Shown: positions 23,101-34,531, counted from the first letter of the stretch. The stretch is DNA of 64,000 nt from Cochliopodium minus (GCA_024220525.1 JAMYWO010000106.1:1-64000), one strand, 5' to 3'. The notes: generated by a model not told the origin, from the sequence alone. A program made the numbers and translations.

Positions 23101-26100
23101 AAGATTTGATTCCTTTGAAAGAATTCAAGTTGATTGGAAGCAAAGTCGAAGAATCAGAAGTAGATTCAAGAATCTTGAATTTGAGACCAGAAGATCCAGC
23201 AACAGTTGTATTTGCAGAATTAGGATCATCAAAACAAAGAGGAGTCATTTTGAGTCATGAAGCACTCAATAGCAACGCAAAGAATATCACTGAAACAATG
23301 AAACCAGGAGAAAGCACAAAGTATCTTTCAACAAGACCTCTTTCTGAATTGAATGAACAGATCTTTTCAATTCATGTTCCTGCTATTTCTGGATCAAAAG
23401 TTTATTTTCCAGAAAACAAAGAATCAAAGAACAAAACAAAAGAACTCATTGAAAACTTGAGAGAAGTCGAACCTGATATTGTTGTTTTGAGAAACAAAGA
23501 TTGGAAGAATGTTTGCTCACAAATTCCACCTGATGAAAAATTGAAGGAACTTGATGAAAAAAACAAAGAAAAAGAGAAAGAAAAGATTGGATTGAACAAA
23601 GTCTCGTTTGCGATTTCAGTTGATGGACCATTGTCCACTAGCACTCAAAAATCACTTGATCAAATCAAAGTTCCAGTCTCACCTGCTTATGGAGAAGTTG
23701 AAACAGGAGGATTTGTAACTTTCTCAGATAAAGACAACTTGAAACACGATAAATCAGGAAAACCATTGGGAAAAGTTGGAGTTGAGATTTCAAATGATAA
23801 AGATGAAAATGGAAATGGAGAAATATCTGTTTCAACACCTTCGATGTTTTCAGGATATTTGAACAATCCAAAGTTGACAGAATCAAAGCTCAAAGATGGG
23901 AAATTCAAGACTGGAAAACTTGGAAAGTTGGATAATGAGGGTCACTTGGATGTAGTTGGTCCAAAGGATGAAAAGATAAAATTGAAAAGCGGATTATCTT
24001 TGAATCCATTTGATGTAGAAAGAGAATTGAGAGAACATCCTGTTGTTGATGATGCTATTGTTTATCCAACAGAAAATGGTGACGGATTGGTTGCATTATT
24101 GACACCAAATCTTCATGAAATTGAAAAACTTGCAAAAGAGAACAAAATGGAAGTACCTGAATTCCTCAAATCTCCTAAATTCAATGAAATTCTTACAAAT
24201 CACATTGATTCAATCAACAAAAAATTGCCTGAAGGACAAAAGATCAAGAAATTCAAAGCATTAGATGAACCATTCAAAGTATCGAAAGGAGAGGTCTTTC
24301 AAGAAGGAGGATTGAACAGAGATTTGATCAAAAAGCAACATCAAAACGATACTTTCCCTGAAGAGAATCAAATCATCTATGATTACAACGGAAATCCGGT
24401 CCCACCTGAGTTGCATAAAGATTGGATTGCTTTGAATAATGTTGATAACGTGGTCAATAAGGGATTGAATTTTATTCAAGAGCCTAATTCTAAAGATTCA
24501 AAGGTGATCAAGTATAACAATATTGATGATATTGCCAAAGGAGCACATATCCATACCGAAAATGATCACAAATTCAACAGAATGAACAATTACTTTATCA
24601 AACTTGGAGATAATTCTGTTCTTGAAATTCCTGATCAATATCTCAGATTGAAAGGAAAGCTTAATGATTCCAACAAAACACCCATCGATGATAAACTTAT
24701 TCCTTCTTTCAAGAAATTGACAAACATCGAAGTAGTGCAAGAAGACGGACTTGCTGTCAAAGAAAAGGGAACTGATAACTTCCACAAAATCTATTCATTC
24801 TCTGATATCAAAAGAAATAAAGTGTATCAGCTCGAAAACGGAAAGGAATTCATTTTGTTGGATGAACAATCTATCCAATTGGAAAACATCAAGATAGATA
24901 TCCCTTTGGAGCTCCAAGGAGGTAACTGTACAAGTTGCTTGGCGAATTACAACAAGTGGAGAAAGAAAATCTTCTGTTCCGAATGTAATGAAGATTTCTG
25001 TTCTTGTTGTATTGATGATCATACCTTCAAAACATTGGGAGATGGTGTAAGAAAGTTTATTTGTGATCATTGCTTGATTAAAGTAAAGCCAAAGATTGAA
25101 GAGCTTGGAAACAAATTCCCTGAAAGATTCATCGATTCACAAAGAGAAATGAATTCCATTCTTTTGGAATTATCTGGAGATATCAGCCCTTTGACCCATC
25201 AAGATTTCACAATCAGCCAATCCAAAAACATCGAGAGTGGATCCACAGCTTGCAAATGTTGTTCAAAAACGTTTTCTCTCCAAAAACAACCAATCATCTG
25301 CGTGAAATGTAAAAACATTGCATGTAACCACTGCGTAACCTCCAGTTTGAGATTCATACCCAGAGTGCTCAACTTTCCAAGATCCAATCAAATTTGCAAA
25401 GATTGCTGGCCAACAATGAAAGAAGATCTCAAAGACAAACTCCAACTGTTTCCTGAATTTGCAGATGTGGTAGAAACAGAGATTTTCATTTGCGATGAAA
25501 AGTTGAAAGAACGCGAGCCATTAAAAAGCCAAGAACTACCAAAGAACAACACGCAAAAGAGATGCCAGATCTGTAATATCCAGTTTACTTTCATGAAGGG
25601 ATCAAGACAATGTGGGGATTGCCACAAAGTCATCTGCAGAAGTTGCAGTGGAAGCTTTTTGCTTCCAAAGAAGAATAAGAAAGAGCCTCAAACCATTTGT
25701 ACCAAGTGTTTGCCTCCTTTGTCCGATCTTTCCATAGAGAAGATTCCAAGAGGTGTTTTGGAGCCTATTGAGTATGAAATCTCATTGACACCCAACCAAG
25801 AAAAACTCATTGACGAAAACAAGAAATGCAGTTGCTGTACCAACGAATTCAACTTTTTGAGAAGACCAGAAGTGTGCCAAGATTGCAAACAAGATGTTTG
25901 TAGATTCTGCAGCAAACTCCACAAATCCACTGTTTCTGGACAACAAGATCAAAAGAGAATGTGCATCTCCTGTCTCAGAGATCAAAAGAGTTCCCTCGAG
26001 AACAAATTGGAAGAGGAACCTTCTCTCAAGACTGAGATCAAGTTTGAATTAGAAGCCATTCAATTGTTGGAAGAGAATGCAAAGAGGGCAAATATAGAAA

Positions 26101-29083
26101 AGGTATCGATGCCTCTCCTTTCTGTCGAAAAGGTCAAGAAATGTGAGAGCTGCGGGAAGAAGTCCTCCTTCTTCAGAAAGTTGTGCAAATGCCCTGAATG
26201 TAACAACAACAAGTGTACTTCTTGTTCCATCAAGGTCGTCAGTACTGTTCTCTCGTGGAACAATCCAAAATGTAAGTTTATTTTCAAAAAACTGATTTAT
26301 ATCAACAACATCTTCTCTATTCTCTTTTATATCTCCAAATTTACAACATATCTTTATCAAAAATCTTTAATAAAAAACATGCAGACTGATATTCATTTAT
26401 ATCTCTCTCTAATGACATTATATTCTTTACATTATGTTATTTCATCTATCAATCGAACAAATCCATCATTTTATCAAATCCATTAGGATTCATCTTATCA
26501 ATTCTTATATCGAATATGCTTTCTAATTTTTTTTTTCATAAAATCAAAAAAAAGCGATTTGTGAGGTTTGTATTCCCAATGTGATCAAAAAAATAGAAAC
26601 AGCAGAAGTACCCAAAAACGTCAAGAAGGGAGACCACCAAGCGATCGTGCTCAAAGACATCAACCAACTCCAAATGGCACGTAACGGGGACTTCCAACTC
26701 GACACTTCCTATCGCCCAACCGATGAAGAAGAGAAGAGCATCGAGAAAGGAAAGGCAAACTGCAAACAGTGCAGCAATAAGTTCAATTTTTTCAGAACGC
26801 CCAACAAATGCCACAAATGTAACAATTTGGTTTGCTCCAAGTGTTCACGTAACATGAGGTAAAGAAAAAAAATTTTTTTTTTTTTTTTCGTTTTGTTTTG
26901 ATCAATTTATGCTTTTAAAAAATTTTCAAACAAAAATCAATCAAAATTTTTTATGAAAAAATATGAATAAATAAAAAAAAAAAATTCAGAACAATAATAA
27001 CTGTTGCAGTATTTTGAACATCTCTTAAAAATAAAAAATTAAATAAAATAAATTATTAAAAATAAATTAAAAAACTTTCAAACTATAAATGTAAAAACAA
27101 ACTAAAAAAAAAAAAAACATTTAAAAATCCAACCCAACAAATTATTAAAAATTAACTTATAAAAAACTTACAAATAAATTGGAAACTCAAAAAATAATTT
27201 AAAAAAATTTCAAACTATAAATGTAAAAAATAAAAAACTAAATAAAAAAAAATAAAACTGAATAAAATTTTGGTTTAATATATTTAATTTTATTTAACAG
27301 TGCCCTTGGATCTGTCTTACAACTCAACAGCGAAACCCCTTGCATCTGTAAATCCTGCTGGCCAGAAGTGAAGAAGACATTGGGAGAGAAAGTTGGTCAC
27401 GAAACTTCCCTCAAACCTTCTTTGGACTTGGAAATCAAACTTTCTGACGAAACCTTCGCCAGCGAGCTTCCTCATCCTTTGGAGAGCCACAAAGAAATCA
27501 AAGAATCTTCTTTGCACAAGAAAAAGTGTCACTCTTGTCAAAACAAAGTAAAAAATTCTTTTTTTTTTCATTTCTAATTATTTTTAATTTTTTTAATTTT
27601 ATATTTTTTCATTTTGATTTTCTCTTTATTTTTCATTTATATTTTAATTTTTTTATTTTTTTATTTTTTTTACTCTACATTTTTTTTTTATTTTGATTTT
27701 TTTACTTTTTTATTTTTTATTAATTTTAAATTATTTTTTATTTTAAAAATCAAATTTTTTTTAATTTTTAATTATATTAGCTTTCCATCTTCAATGGAGT
27801 TTCAAGTTGTGACAAATGTAAGGAGTTGAGCTGCTCCACTTGTGTCGGTAAGTTCCTCGTTCCAGAAATCGACAAAAACAAATTCAGCAACATCTGCTCA
27901 AGCTGCATCCCTTCCCTCAAAGTCGAAAAGCCAACCAAATTGTCTGACGGAATGGAAGGTAAAAAATTGTTTTGATTTTATTTTTTTTTTAACTTTATTT
28001 TCAATTAAATTTTTTGATTTTTTTATTTTTATTTTTGTTTTATTTTTTACATATAATTTTTTTTTCATTTTTATATTTTTATTTTTATTTGTTTTTTATT
28101 TTTATTTTTATAATTTAACTTTTATTTTATTTTATTTTTATTTATTTATTTATTTTTTTATTTTTAATTATTGTTTTTAAATTTTTTTTTTAGATCATGA
28201 GATTCAATTGTTGTCTCAATATCCTTTGTCTTTGGACGAGAAAACCCTGGAAAAAATCGACAAATTGAAGAAATGCAAGATCTGCACCAAGGAATTCAAC
28301 TTCTTCAGACTTCCTCACCAATGCCACCGTTGCAGTGGAGATGTCTGCAGATCTTGTTCAACCGGAAACTTTTTGTCTTTGATTTTGCAGATTAAGGTTA
28401 AAAAAAATATTAAATATTATTTCAAATAAATTAAATTATAAAAATTAAAAAAATTAAAAATAAAATACTCTAAATTTTTATATTTCTTTGATAAATTTTT
28501 TGATTCAAACTTTAATTTTTTCTTAGAATGCCAGAATGTGTAACAACTGTTTGCCAGAACTCAAGCTTGAAATCAAAGAACGACTCAAATTGGATCCTTC
28601 CGCTTATTCTCAATGTCAAAAAGAAGTAAAAAAATAAACGAAAAAATAATAAACAAATTATTTTCTCTTTATTTTTATTTTTAATTTTTTTAATATTTAA
28701 TATTTAATTTAATTTTTTTTTTAAAAGTTTGAATTGTTGGACATGGCTATCAATGGAGAGGGTCATGATAAAAATTATGATATTTTGCGTGAAGCTACCT
28801 CTGATCATTCCTTCCAACTCAGATTGAAAAAAGAAAAGAAAATACAGGTAAATAACTTTTCACTTCTCAAAAAAAAAAAAATTAATTCTATAAAATTTTA
28901 AAAAAATAGAAAAAATTGCAAAAACTCAAATGCAAGCTTTGCCACAAAGAGATGAAATGGATCTATTGGAATGATTTGCTTGATATTGATTCTTGTACTT
29001 CCGAAAAGATTAGAGAAAAGAGGTTGCGTAAAATCGAACTTGCTCTTTACTTGTTAGAACAACAAGAAAAATCTTTGTTATAA
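14177..29083 (+). CDS. Giant CH-CH / coiled-coil / 5x acyl-CoA-synthetase-like / zinc-finger-array protein, about 4309 aa
   Basis: Fourteen exons: 14177-14221, 14289-14523, 14662-14987, 15096-15211, 15273-16339, 16405-17125, 17177-26271, 26555-26858, 27301-27547, 27781-27958, 28194-28396, 28527-28625, 28728-28847, 28910-29083; 12930 bases, in frame. Residues about 10-120 and 150-258 are calponin-homology domains (KRSFLNWTNLKL, KLILGLIWTLICHYQI; ELLLSWLKKQ, TKLAMKIL, DPDEKSVMTYVS), an actinin/filamin-type actin-binding pair. Residues 275-400 are an ELEEEERKK-type coiled coil. Five AMP-binding modules follow (about 403-3228). Module 1 keeps YGLNESSG, STGDLG and SGRK but has a degenerate P-loop. 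Modules 2-5 have AELGSSKQRG for TSGTTGxPKG, TGK for TGD and GPK for GRK. A unique linker leads to eight C4-C4 zinc fingers plus a half finger (from about 3420). It is inferred to be an actin-bound membrane or lipid scaffold without synthetase activity. Confidence 0.85.
17700..23990 (+). repeat. In-frame tandem repeat array: four synthetase-like modules of 1689/1689/1710 bp
   Basis: The sequence AAAGAGACGAAAGGATTGTC recurs at 17700, 19389, 21078 and 22788, giving periods of 1689, 1689 and 1710 bases. Copies are nearly identical at DNA level, third positions included, over most of their length. Copies 1-2 share one variant around residues SKSNTKTFEEAK. Copies 3-4 share a 21-base insertion (LKELDEK) and the variant STSTQKSLDQIK. 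The last copy diverges abruptly at about 23970. Copy 1 has its own N-terminal join. The pattern indicates recent intragenic duplication followed by gene conversion. Confidence 0.95.
24927..28980 (+). other. Array of C4-C4 (FYVE-like) zinc fingers within the giant protein
   Basis: Eight complete units share the spacing CxxC-x(11-12)-CxxC-x4-CxxC-x(15-19)-CxxC, beginning at about 24927, 25251, 25563, 25827, 26142, 26761, 27526 and 28276. Each has a hydrophobic F.F pair after the first CxxC (for example CQIC then NIQFTFMK; CKIC then TKEFNFFR). A ninth unit at about 28931 retains only its first CxxC (CKLC) before the C-terminus. Eight cysteines in this order suit a cross-braced two-zinc fold as in FYVE and Rab-effector fingers. 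The RxHHC phosphoinositide-binding motif of true FYVE domains is absent. Units 5-8 are each cut by an intron between the third and fourth cysteine pairs or within the finger. Confidence 0.8.
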
Positions 29084-29221
29084 AGAAACAAATCTTTTTT
29101 TTTCAAGATGTTTTCTTTGTATTTTGGTTTGAAAATTAAAAATTTAAATAATAATATCAAACTTTTTTTTTCGAAAGATTTTATTTTGAACAATTTTTAT
29201 CAACAAAAAAAAGATCATTTT

Positions 29222-29632
29222 TCAATATTTGTTGAATCCAGACCCATTGCATTCATTACAAATTTCAGATTCATTTACACTTATTTTTATCTTACCATTA
29301 CCCCTACAAAGTTCACACATGTTTTTATCAATGTAATAGTCCTGATCGATGCTGAGTAACAAAGGAGAGCTATCAATTACTGCAACATTGTTGACAGATA
29401 TATTTTGGCGCTTAATTTCTTCGAGTTCGTCATCAATATTTTTATCCCTGTTGCAAGTCCAAAAACAAAGAGAAAAGAAAAACGCTAATAAGCCCAGAAA
29501 CAAAGGCACTGCATACCAAAATACTGCCTGATGAAGTAAAAAAATGTTGAATATTTGGATGCCTATTTGGATAAAGTCTAGCAAATAAACAACAAATCCC
29601 GGAATACAAGCAAATATGATCCCCAATGACAT
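29222..29632 (-). CDS. Small membrane protein with DnaJ-type CxxCxGxG pair, 136 aa
   Basis: A single exon with an ATG at 29632 encodes 136 residues. Two hydrophobic segments occupy the N-terminal half (MSLGIIFACIPGFVVYLLDF and WYAVPLFLGLLAFFFSLCFW), followed by a charged stretch with NRDKNIDDELEEIKRQN. Near the C-terminus are two copies of the DnaJ cysteine motif, CELCRGNG and CNECNGSG, 17 residues apart from the first to the second. Four cysteines would bind one zinc, half of a classical DnaJ cysteine-rich domain. No J-domain is present. The gene ends convergently with the giant gene, 138 bases away, and starts 74 bases after the stop of the next minus-strand gene. A membrane-bound disulfide or zinc-handling role is possible but speculative. 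Confidence 0.65.
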   Translation of the reverse strand: MSLGIIFACIPGFVVYLLDFIQIGIQIFNIFLLHQAVFWYAVPLFLGLLAFFFSLCFWTCNRDKNIDDELEEIKRQNISVNNVAVIDSSPLLLSIDQDYYIDKNMCELCRGNGKIKISVNESEICNECNGSGFNKY

Positions 29633-29705
29633 AACAGTACTATTTAAAATGAATAATAGTTGATAATTAATGAAAGTTTTAAATAAATTGTTGATAAAAA
29701 TTTTG

Positions 29706-31949
29706 TTACATTATTCTTGGAGGAGGATATTTTTTATGTCTGAAATAATTTGGATTCAATGATCTTCTTGATCTATGACTCAAACAACAATAAATTACTA
29801 ACAACACAAAAGTGATGGCAGATGGAATCCCCAACATTATAAGTCTGAGTACATGCGCATCATAAATAGTAACGTTGTATTTACGATAAAGGAAAAAATC
29901 AAAAAGATGCCAACCTTTGGTGGTGATAAAAGAATGAGAATTCCAAAAAAAAAAAAAAATTTACCAAAGTTAGGAATTGTGGCAAAAAGACCAAAAGAAA
30001 GGAACCCAATACTAAAAGTAAAATTTAAAATTTAAAAATAAATTAAAATGGATACATAAATAATTAATTATTTTTTTACACATAAACAAACAATTTGAAA
30101 GTTCCACAAAAGAGAAATACAAAAGGGAAAAGAGTTAATGAAAGAATGATGGTCAAAGAAGAGGCCAAAACAGAATAAAATACCATCGATTCTTCAATAG
30201 GAATACAAGAATCTGACCCACTTTCTTTTCCAAAAAAGCATTGATAGTTACATCCAGGATTAGGCTAAACATCAGAAAAAATATAAAAATCAAAATTGAG
30301 TGACAAAAATTGGAAAAAAAAATTATTTTTTTTTTTACTCCATATATTGTCCATGTCGGATGAGAAAAAGTGCATGGGAAACACTCTGTGGCGTATCCAC
30401 TATTCATTGTGCCTGGAATACAATCACTACAAATCAACTGGTCACCAGAAATGCTACGGATGCTGTTAGGAGAGCAGGCAAGCGAAAAGTAAATGTTTTT
30501 CTGCATTGATGTCACCAAGTTTCCTGTTGACTTGTCGAACGTTGTTAATGTGTTTGGGTCGTATGTCACTGGATAGAACGTTATCAATTGGTTACAATCA
30601 TTATTTATGGAATCCCAAGTACATAGATTTGGCTAGATTAAAATATTAATAAATTAAAATTTTAAAAGTGTTTTTTTTAAAATAAAATTAAAGAGTATTT
30701 TTTTAAATAAAATTAAAAAGAGTGTTTTTTTATTGAATAAATTATAAATGTTGATTATTATTACTTTTTTATTAAAATAACTAAAAAGTTTTTATTTTTA
30801 TTTTTTTACAATATTGAGGTCATCTATGTAGGTGATGTAACCAAGGTTATATTTGTCGTAAAAGGCAATGTCTTGGATTTCCAAGTTTATGTCAACTTTG
30901 TCTGAGACTCCTCCCAAATATCTATTGTACTTGTAGAAATGTGAGTAGGTGCTCACTCCTATCAATACGTGTCCTAATAAAAAAAAAAATTAATTTATTG
31001 ATTAATAATAAAGATTTAAAAAAAAAAATGATTAATTAATTTTGATAATCAAAAAAAAAAAATTATTAAATATACCATTCTTCACTTGGATTTTTTTGAT
31101 TTTATTCTTTCCATATTCTTCTTCATTTATTTTCTGATAATAATCTATTTCATCAGATTTATAATTTCTCCAAAAAAATCTGGCAAAACTCGTATCAGTT
31201 AGATTGGGATTGCTTAAAGATACAACCAATAGATTTTCATTCACTGAAAGATATTCCCCAAAATTGATATCGATCAATCTTTGTTTATGAGAAAAGATTC
31301 CTTCAGGATATTCTTCATAGATGTCGATTATCTTTCCAGATTCGTTTTTATAAATCACTGCAAAAGTTGCGTAAGTTTCATCTCCTAAATAATATTCACC
31401 TGCATCAAAATTGATCATCTCGCAATTATAGAATGATTGAGAGAACTGTATATCCCACAAGTTATTGTATACATGAACCATGAATCCATTTACTAAAAAG
31501 TATTAAAGTTAAAGTTATTACATAAATGTTGTTTTTTTTTACTCATTTCAAATGAATAAATTGCATAATTAGAGGTTGCTGATGCAATAGATGTATTCAC
31601 AGTGTTCATTACGAAATTCACTTTCGCATTTGTAGAATTTTGAAGTCTAACGTATTCTATGTCGAATCCAATCAAACTAGAAAAGAAAAGATTTAAAATT
31701 TTCTGATTAAATAATTGGAATGTTTGATTGAGATAAGCTGATTATTTTCAAAGTTTTCAGATTTTTATGTGTTTCCTTTTATTCTTACAAATTATTATTT
31801 GCTATTGCTGCAACTCTCCCATTTGATACTTGCATCTGTTTTATATTGGAAATATCAAAATTCCAATCAAATGGTTTGTTTAAATAGTTGCAATTTAAGC
31901 AGGCTATCATCAATAAAAACAATAAAGTGAATGAAATTAATTTATCCAT
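29706..31949 (-). CDS. Secretory-pathway membrane protein with cysteine-rich region, 536 aa
   Basis: Eight minus-strand exons: 31949-31789, 31676-31543, 31492-31076, 30973-30810, 30632-30339, 30264-30080, 30011-29965 and 29914-29706; 536 residues. The ATG at 31949 starts a clear signal peptide (MDKLISFTLLFLLMIACLNC); an upstream in-frame ATG at 32009 would bury it. The ectodomain of about 330 residues is rich in aromatic and beta-prone stretches and may be propeller-like. It is followed by a cysteine-rich part (CSPNS...CSDCIPGTMNSG...CFPC...CNYQCFFG) resembling ephrin-receptor-like or GCC2/GCC3 repeats. Then come three hydrophobic segments (VLASSLTIILSLTLFPFVFL, VIGFLSFGLFATIPNF, LGIPSAITFVLLVIYCC) and a short basic cytosolic tail (SHRSRRSLNPNYFRHKK). 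No named family is recognised. Confidence 0.65.
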
Positions 31950-32416
31950 ATGTATTATTTTGGATTTTTGCTTTTTTTTTTTTTTTATTTTCACTAATTT
32001 TAAAGGCATTTACCAAAAGTTTTATATTTTTGGCTTATAAATAGATGTATTGGTAAGTAATTCTTGATTATTATTATGCTTCTCAAATTGATCTGAATAA
32101 ATTAAAGAAAATGGTAAAATTTGAAAATATATTATACCTATATTTAACGTATACTTGAAAAAATGGTCCAAATATGAAAATTTTTGAGATCTTGTTTCAA
32201 TAATTATTCGAAATATTGCAAAAATAAATCGAATTGATATCAAAATATCAAATTTATTTATATTCACTTTTATAAACATCCCATCTTCTTGAACAAACAT
32301 TTTTTTTAAAATTATCTCAAAGTTAAAAATAAAAAATTTGAAAGAGGATTTTTTGTATCAAAGATTTCATAAAAGAAATTTTGATATAGATAAATTTGTA
32401 CAAATAAATCAACCAA
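31950..32416. other. Divergent intergenic region
   Basis: Spacer of 467 bases between the minus-strand membrane-protein gene and the plus-strand RhoGEF gene, presumably holding both promoters. A 92-codon minus frame starting with ATG at 32300 is open to 32022, but its composition is like that of translated AT-rich DNA and no domain is seen. I leave it uncalled. Confidence 0.45.
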
Positions 32417-34531
32417 ATGGATTCTCCCAAAAATAATAATAATATCTTAGATAATTTTAAGGAACCAATTAAAAAGAAAGATCAATTCGAAGAAGACTCT
32501 GATTCTTGCGAAACATTAGAGACGATGGAAGATATAGAGAAATTAATGGAGATTTTGCTTAGCAAGCAAGATTCCACAATGGATCTTATAGGTGAAGGAA
32601 ATATAAAAAACAATCTGGAAGAGAATAATGGAAATAAATTAGAAAAGAAAAGCATAAATAAAGATAAGGATATAAATACATCAAATAATATAAATAACAC
32701 AAATAATAATCATAATAAAGGAGATATTATTGATATTATAGTGAAAGAAAATACATCCACAAAAAAAGATGAAAGATTACAGAAAGCTCTTTTGGAATTT
32801 GTCAATACAGAGAAATCTTATGTGAAAGGATTGATTACATTTGTTACTGGATACAAGATGAGATTGGAAGATCCCAGTGTAAATATAAAAAATGGTAAAA
32901 AAATTCTGTAAATAATTAATTTTATCATCCATATAAATCAAATCAATCAATCGATTTTATTGAAAATTATCGCTTATTAAAGATATCCCAATACTTTTCG
33001 GAAATGCATCACAAATCTTGGAACATCACAAAACGATAGTAAAGTATATCATGGAAGAAACAAAGAATATAGGAAACATAAACTGCAATGTAATATTAAA
33101 TATAGTTCCTTTCTTGTTGAACACCGAAACTGAGTACAAAGAATACATTGTGTCACAAGGAAAAGCTCTTCCTAAATTATATGCTTTGTTAAAAAATAAA
33201 AGAACTTTGTTATTTTTTGGTAAATAAATTTTTATTCTATTCAAACTAAATTCGTTTATTTATTCAAAAATAAAAAAAGAGAAATACTGTGGAGGTAAAG
33301 AGTCTATGGGAAGTGGAAAAGATGTCCTCATTAACGAATTTGATAGTTTGTCTATAACTCCGATACAAAGGTTATTTCTTTTTTTTATTTGTTTAGTGTA
33401 CATCATTTACTTTCTAAAAGATTTCCAAGATACATTTTGTTATTCGATGCTATTTTATCTTCTTTAAGTAAAGAAGATCCATACTATCCTAAAATACAGG
33501 AAGCAAAAAAAAAGATGCATCAGTTTTGTAAAAATATAAATTCACACAAAGCCCAAGTAAGAGATTTTTTTTCTTCATCTTTTATATAATTATTTGAAAA
33601 AAAAAAAAATAGGGAGAAATGCAATCTCTTATTTCTAAATCTAGTGGAAACATTAGTTTATTTAGGGAATCTGTTGTTCCTTTTAATTCTCCTCAGCCTC
33701 AAAGAAAACTTCCAATAAAAAACTCCCCTCCTCCAAAAACTATCACCAAAAATTACAATACTTTCCAGTGTAAATATATCTTTTTGTCTTTCCAAAATTT
33801 TTAAAAAAAATTCTTCTAGCACAAATCAATAAAGTTGAACCAAAGCCAGAACAAAAGGTGGAACAAATTGTAGAAAATCCCCATCAGTGGAGAGATTGTA
33901 AATTAGTCTCCCCAGAGTTTTGTATCTCTTGCAAAAATGCCATACTCACAAAAGTTTCTTTACGTTGTAAAAACTGCAAGTTACATTGTCATGAAGTACA
34001 AAAAAAAAGGCTAAAATTTTTTTTTAAAACTTTTAAACTTTTTCTCTTTTTTAGAATTGTGAATCTCCAAAAAATTGTGCGGGAGACAACAAGGTTACTT
34101 CTTTGAGAACATCTCAATTCCAAAGGGTGTACATACGCCACGAAAAGTCATTAAATCATGCCTTTCTTGCAACAATCAAAAAAGAAACAACAGTATCTTT
34201 GTATTTATTTGGTAAAAGAGATGTTTATTAATTTTTATTTAATCTTTTTTTTTATTTTCCTCCAGATGATTTGCTTTGTGTCACAAAACCAGCTTCTAAT
34301 ACATTCAATGTTTTGCATGTGATCAAATATCATTCAACAGCTTCTGGCCAATCTATTTCCATTCAAAAACTATCCACCAATTCTTTGGTTATAAAAAATC
34401 CTCGCAAAATTTCAGAAAATCATGTATTGACCTTTGCTCATTCTTATTTGAGAGATTCTTGGCATGATGAAATACAAAAAGCCATTGATTTCTTTTTCAA
34501 AAGAAATCAAGAACTCTCCATTCAAAATTAA
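32417..34531 (+). CDS. RhoGEF with DH, C1 zinc finger and PH domains, 565 aa
   Basis: Eight exons: 32417-32894, 32983-33219, 33280-33370, 33421-33556, 33613-33769, 33820-33995, 34055-34211 and 34266-34531; 565 residues. After an Asn-rich N-terminus, the DH domain begins at LLEFVNTEKSYVKGL and contains LSITPIQRFPRYILLFDAIL, the conserved helix of Dbl-family exchange factors. A C1-type finger follows: H, then CISC, then CKNCKLHCHENC, with H-x12-C-xx-C...C-xx-C-x4-H-xx-C spacing. A PH domain comes next (VSLYLFDDLLCVTKP and the terminal helix SWHDEIQKAIDF). Such proteins load GTP onto Rho/Rac GTPases at membranes and drive actin remodelling. The C1 inserted between DH and PH could give lipid or diacylglycerol responsiveness; its last cysteine spacing is shorter than canonical, so it may be an atypical, non-DAG type. 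Confidence 0.88.

Noticed and set aside
17677-23908. Many open frames of 60-140 codons on the minus strand and in other frames across the synthetase array, repeated every 1.69 kb
   Set aside because: They are shadows of the long coding exon; their periodicity simply copies the tandem modules and none has a domain of its own.
24400-24920. Possible sixth synthetase-like module in the unique linker before the fingers
   Set aside because: The linker lacks every AMP-binding motif and has no similarity I can see to the modules; it is best left as a unique region.
32022-32300. 92-codon minus-strand frame with an ATG between two divergent genes
   Set aside because: Composition is dominated by Ile, Phe, Asn and Lys, it overlaps the expected promoter region, and no motif or signal peptide is visible; could be revisited with RNA data.
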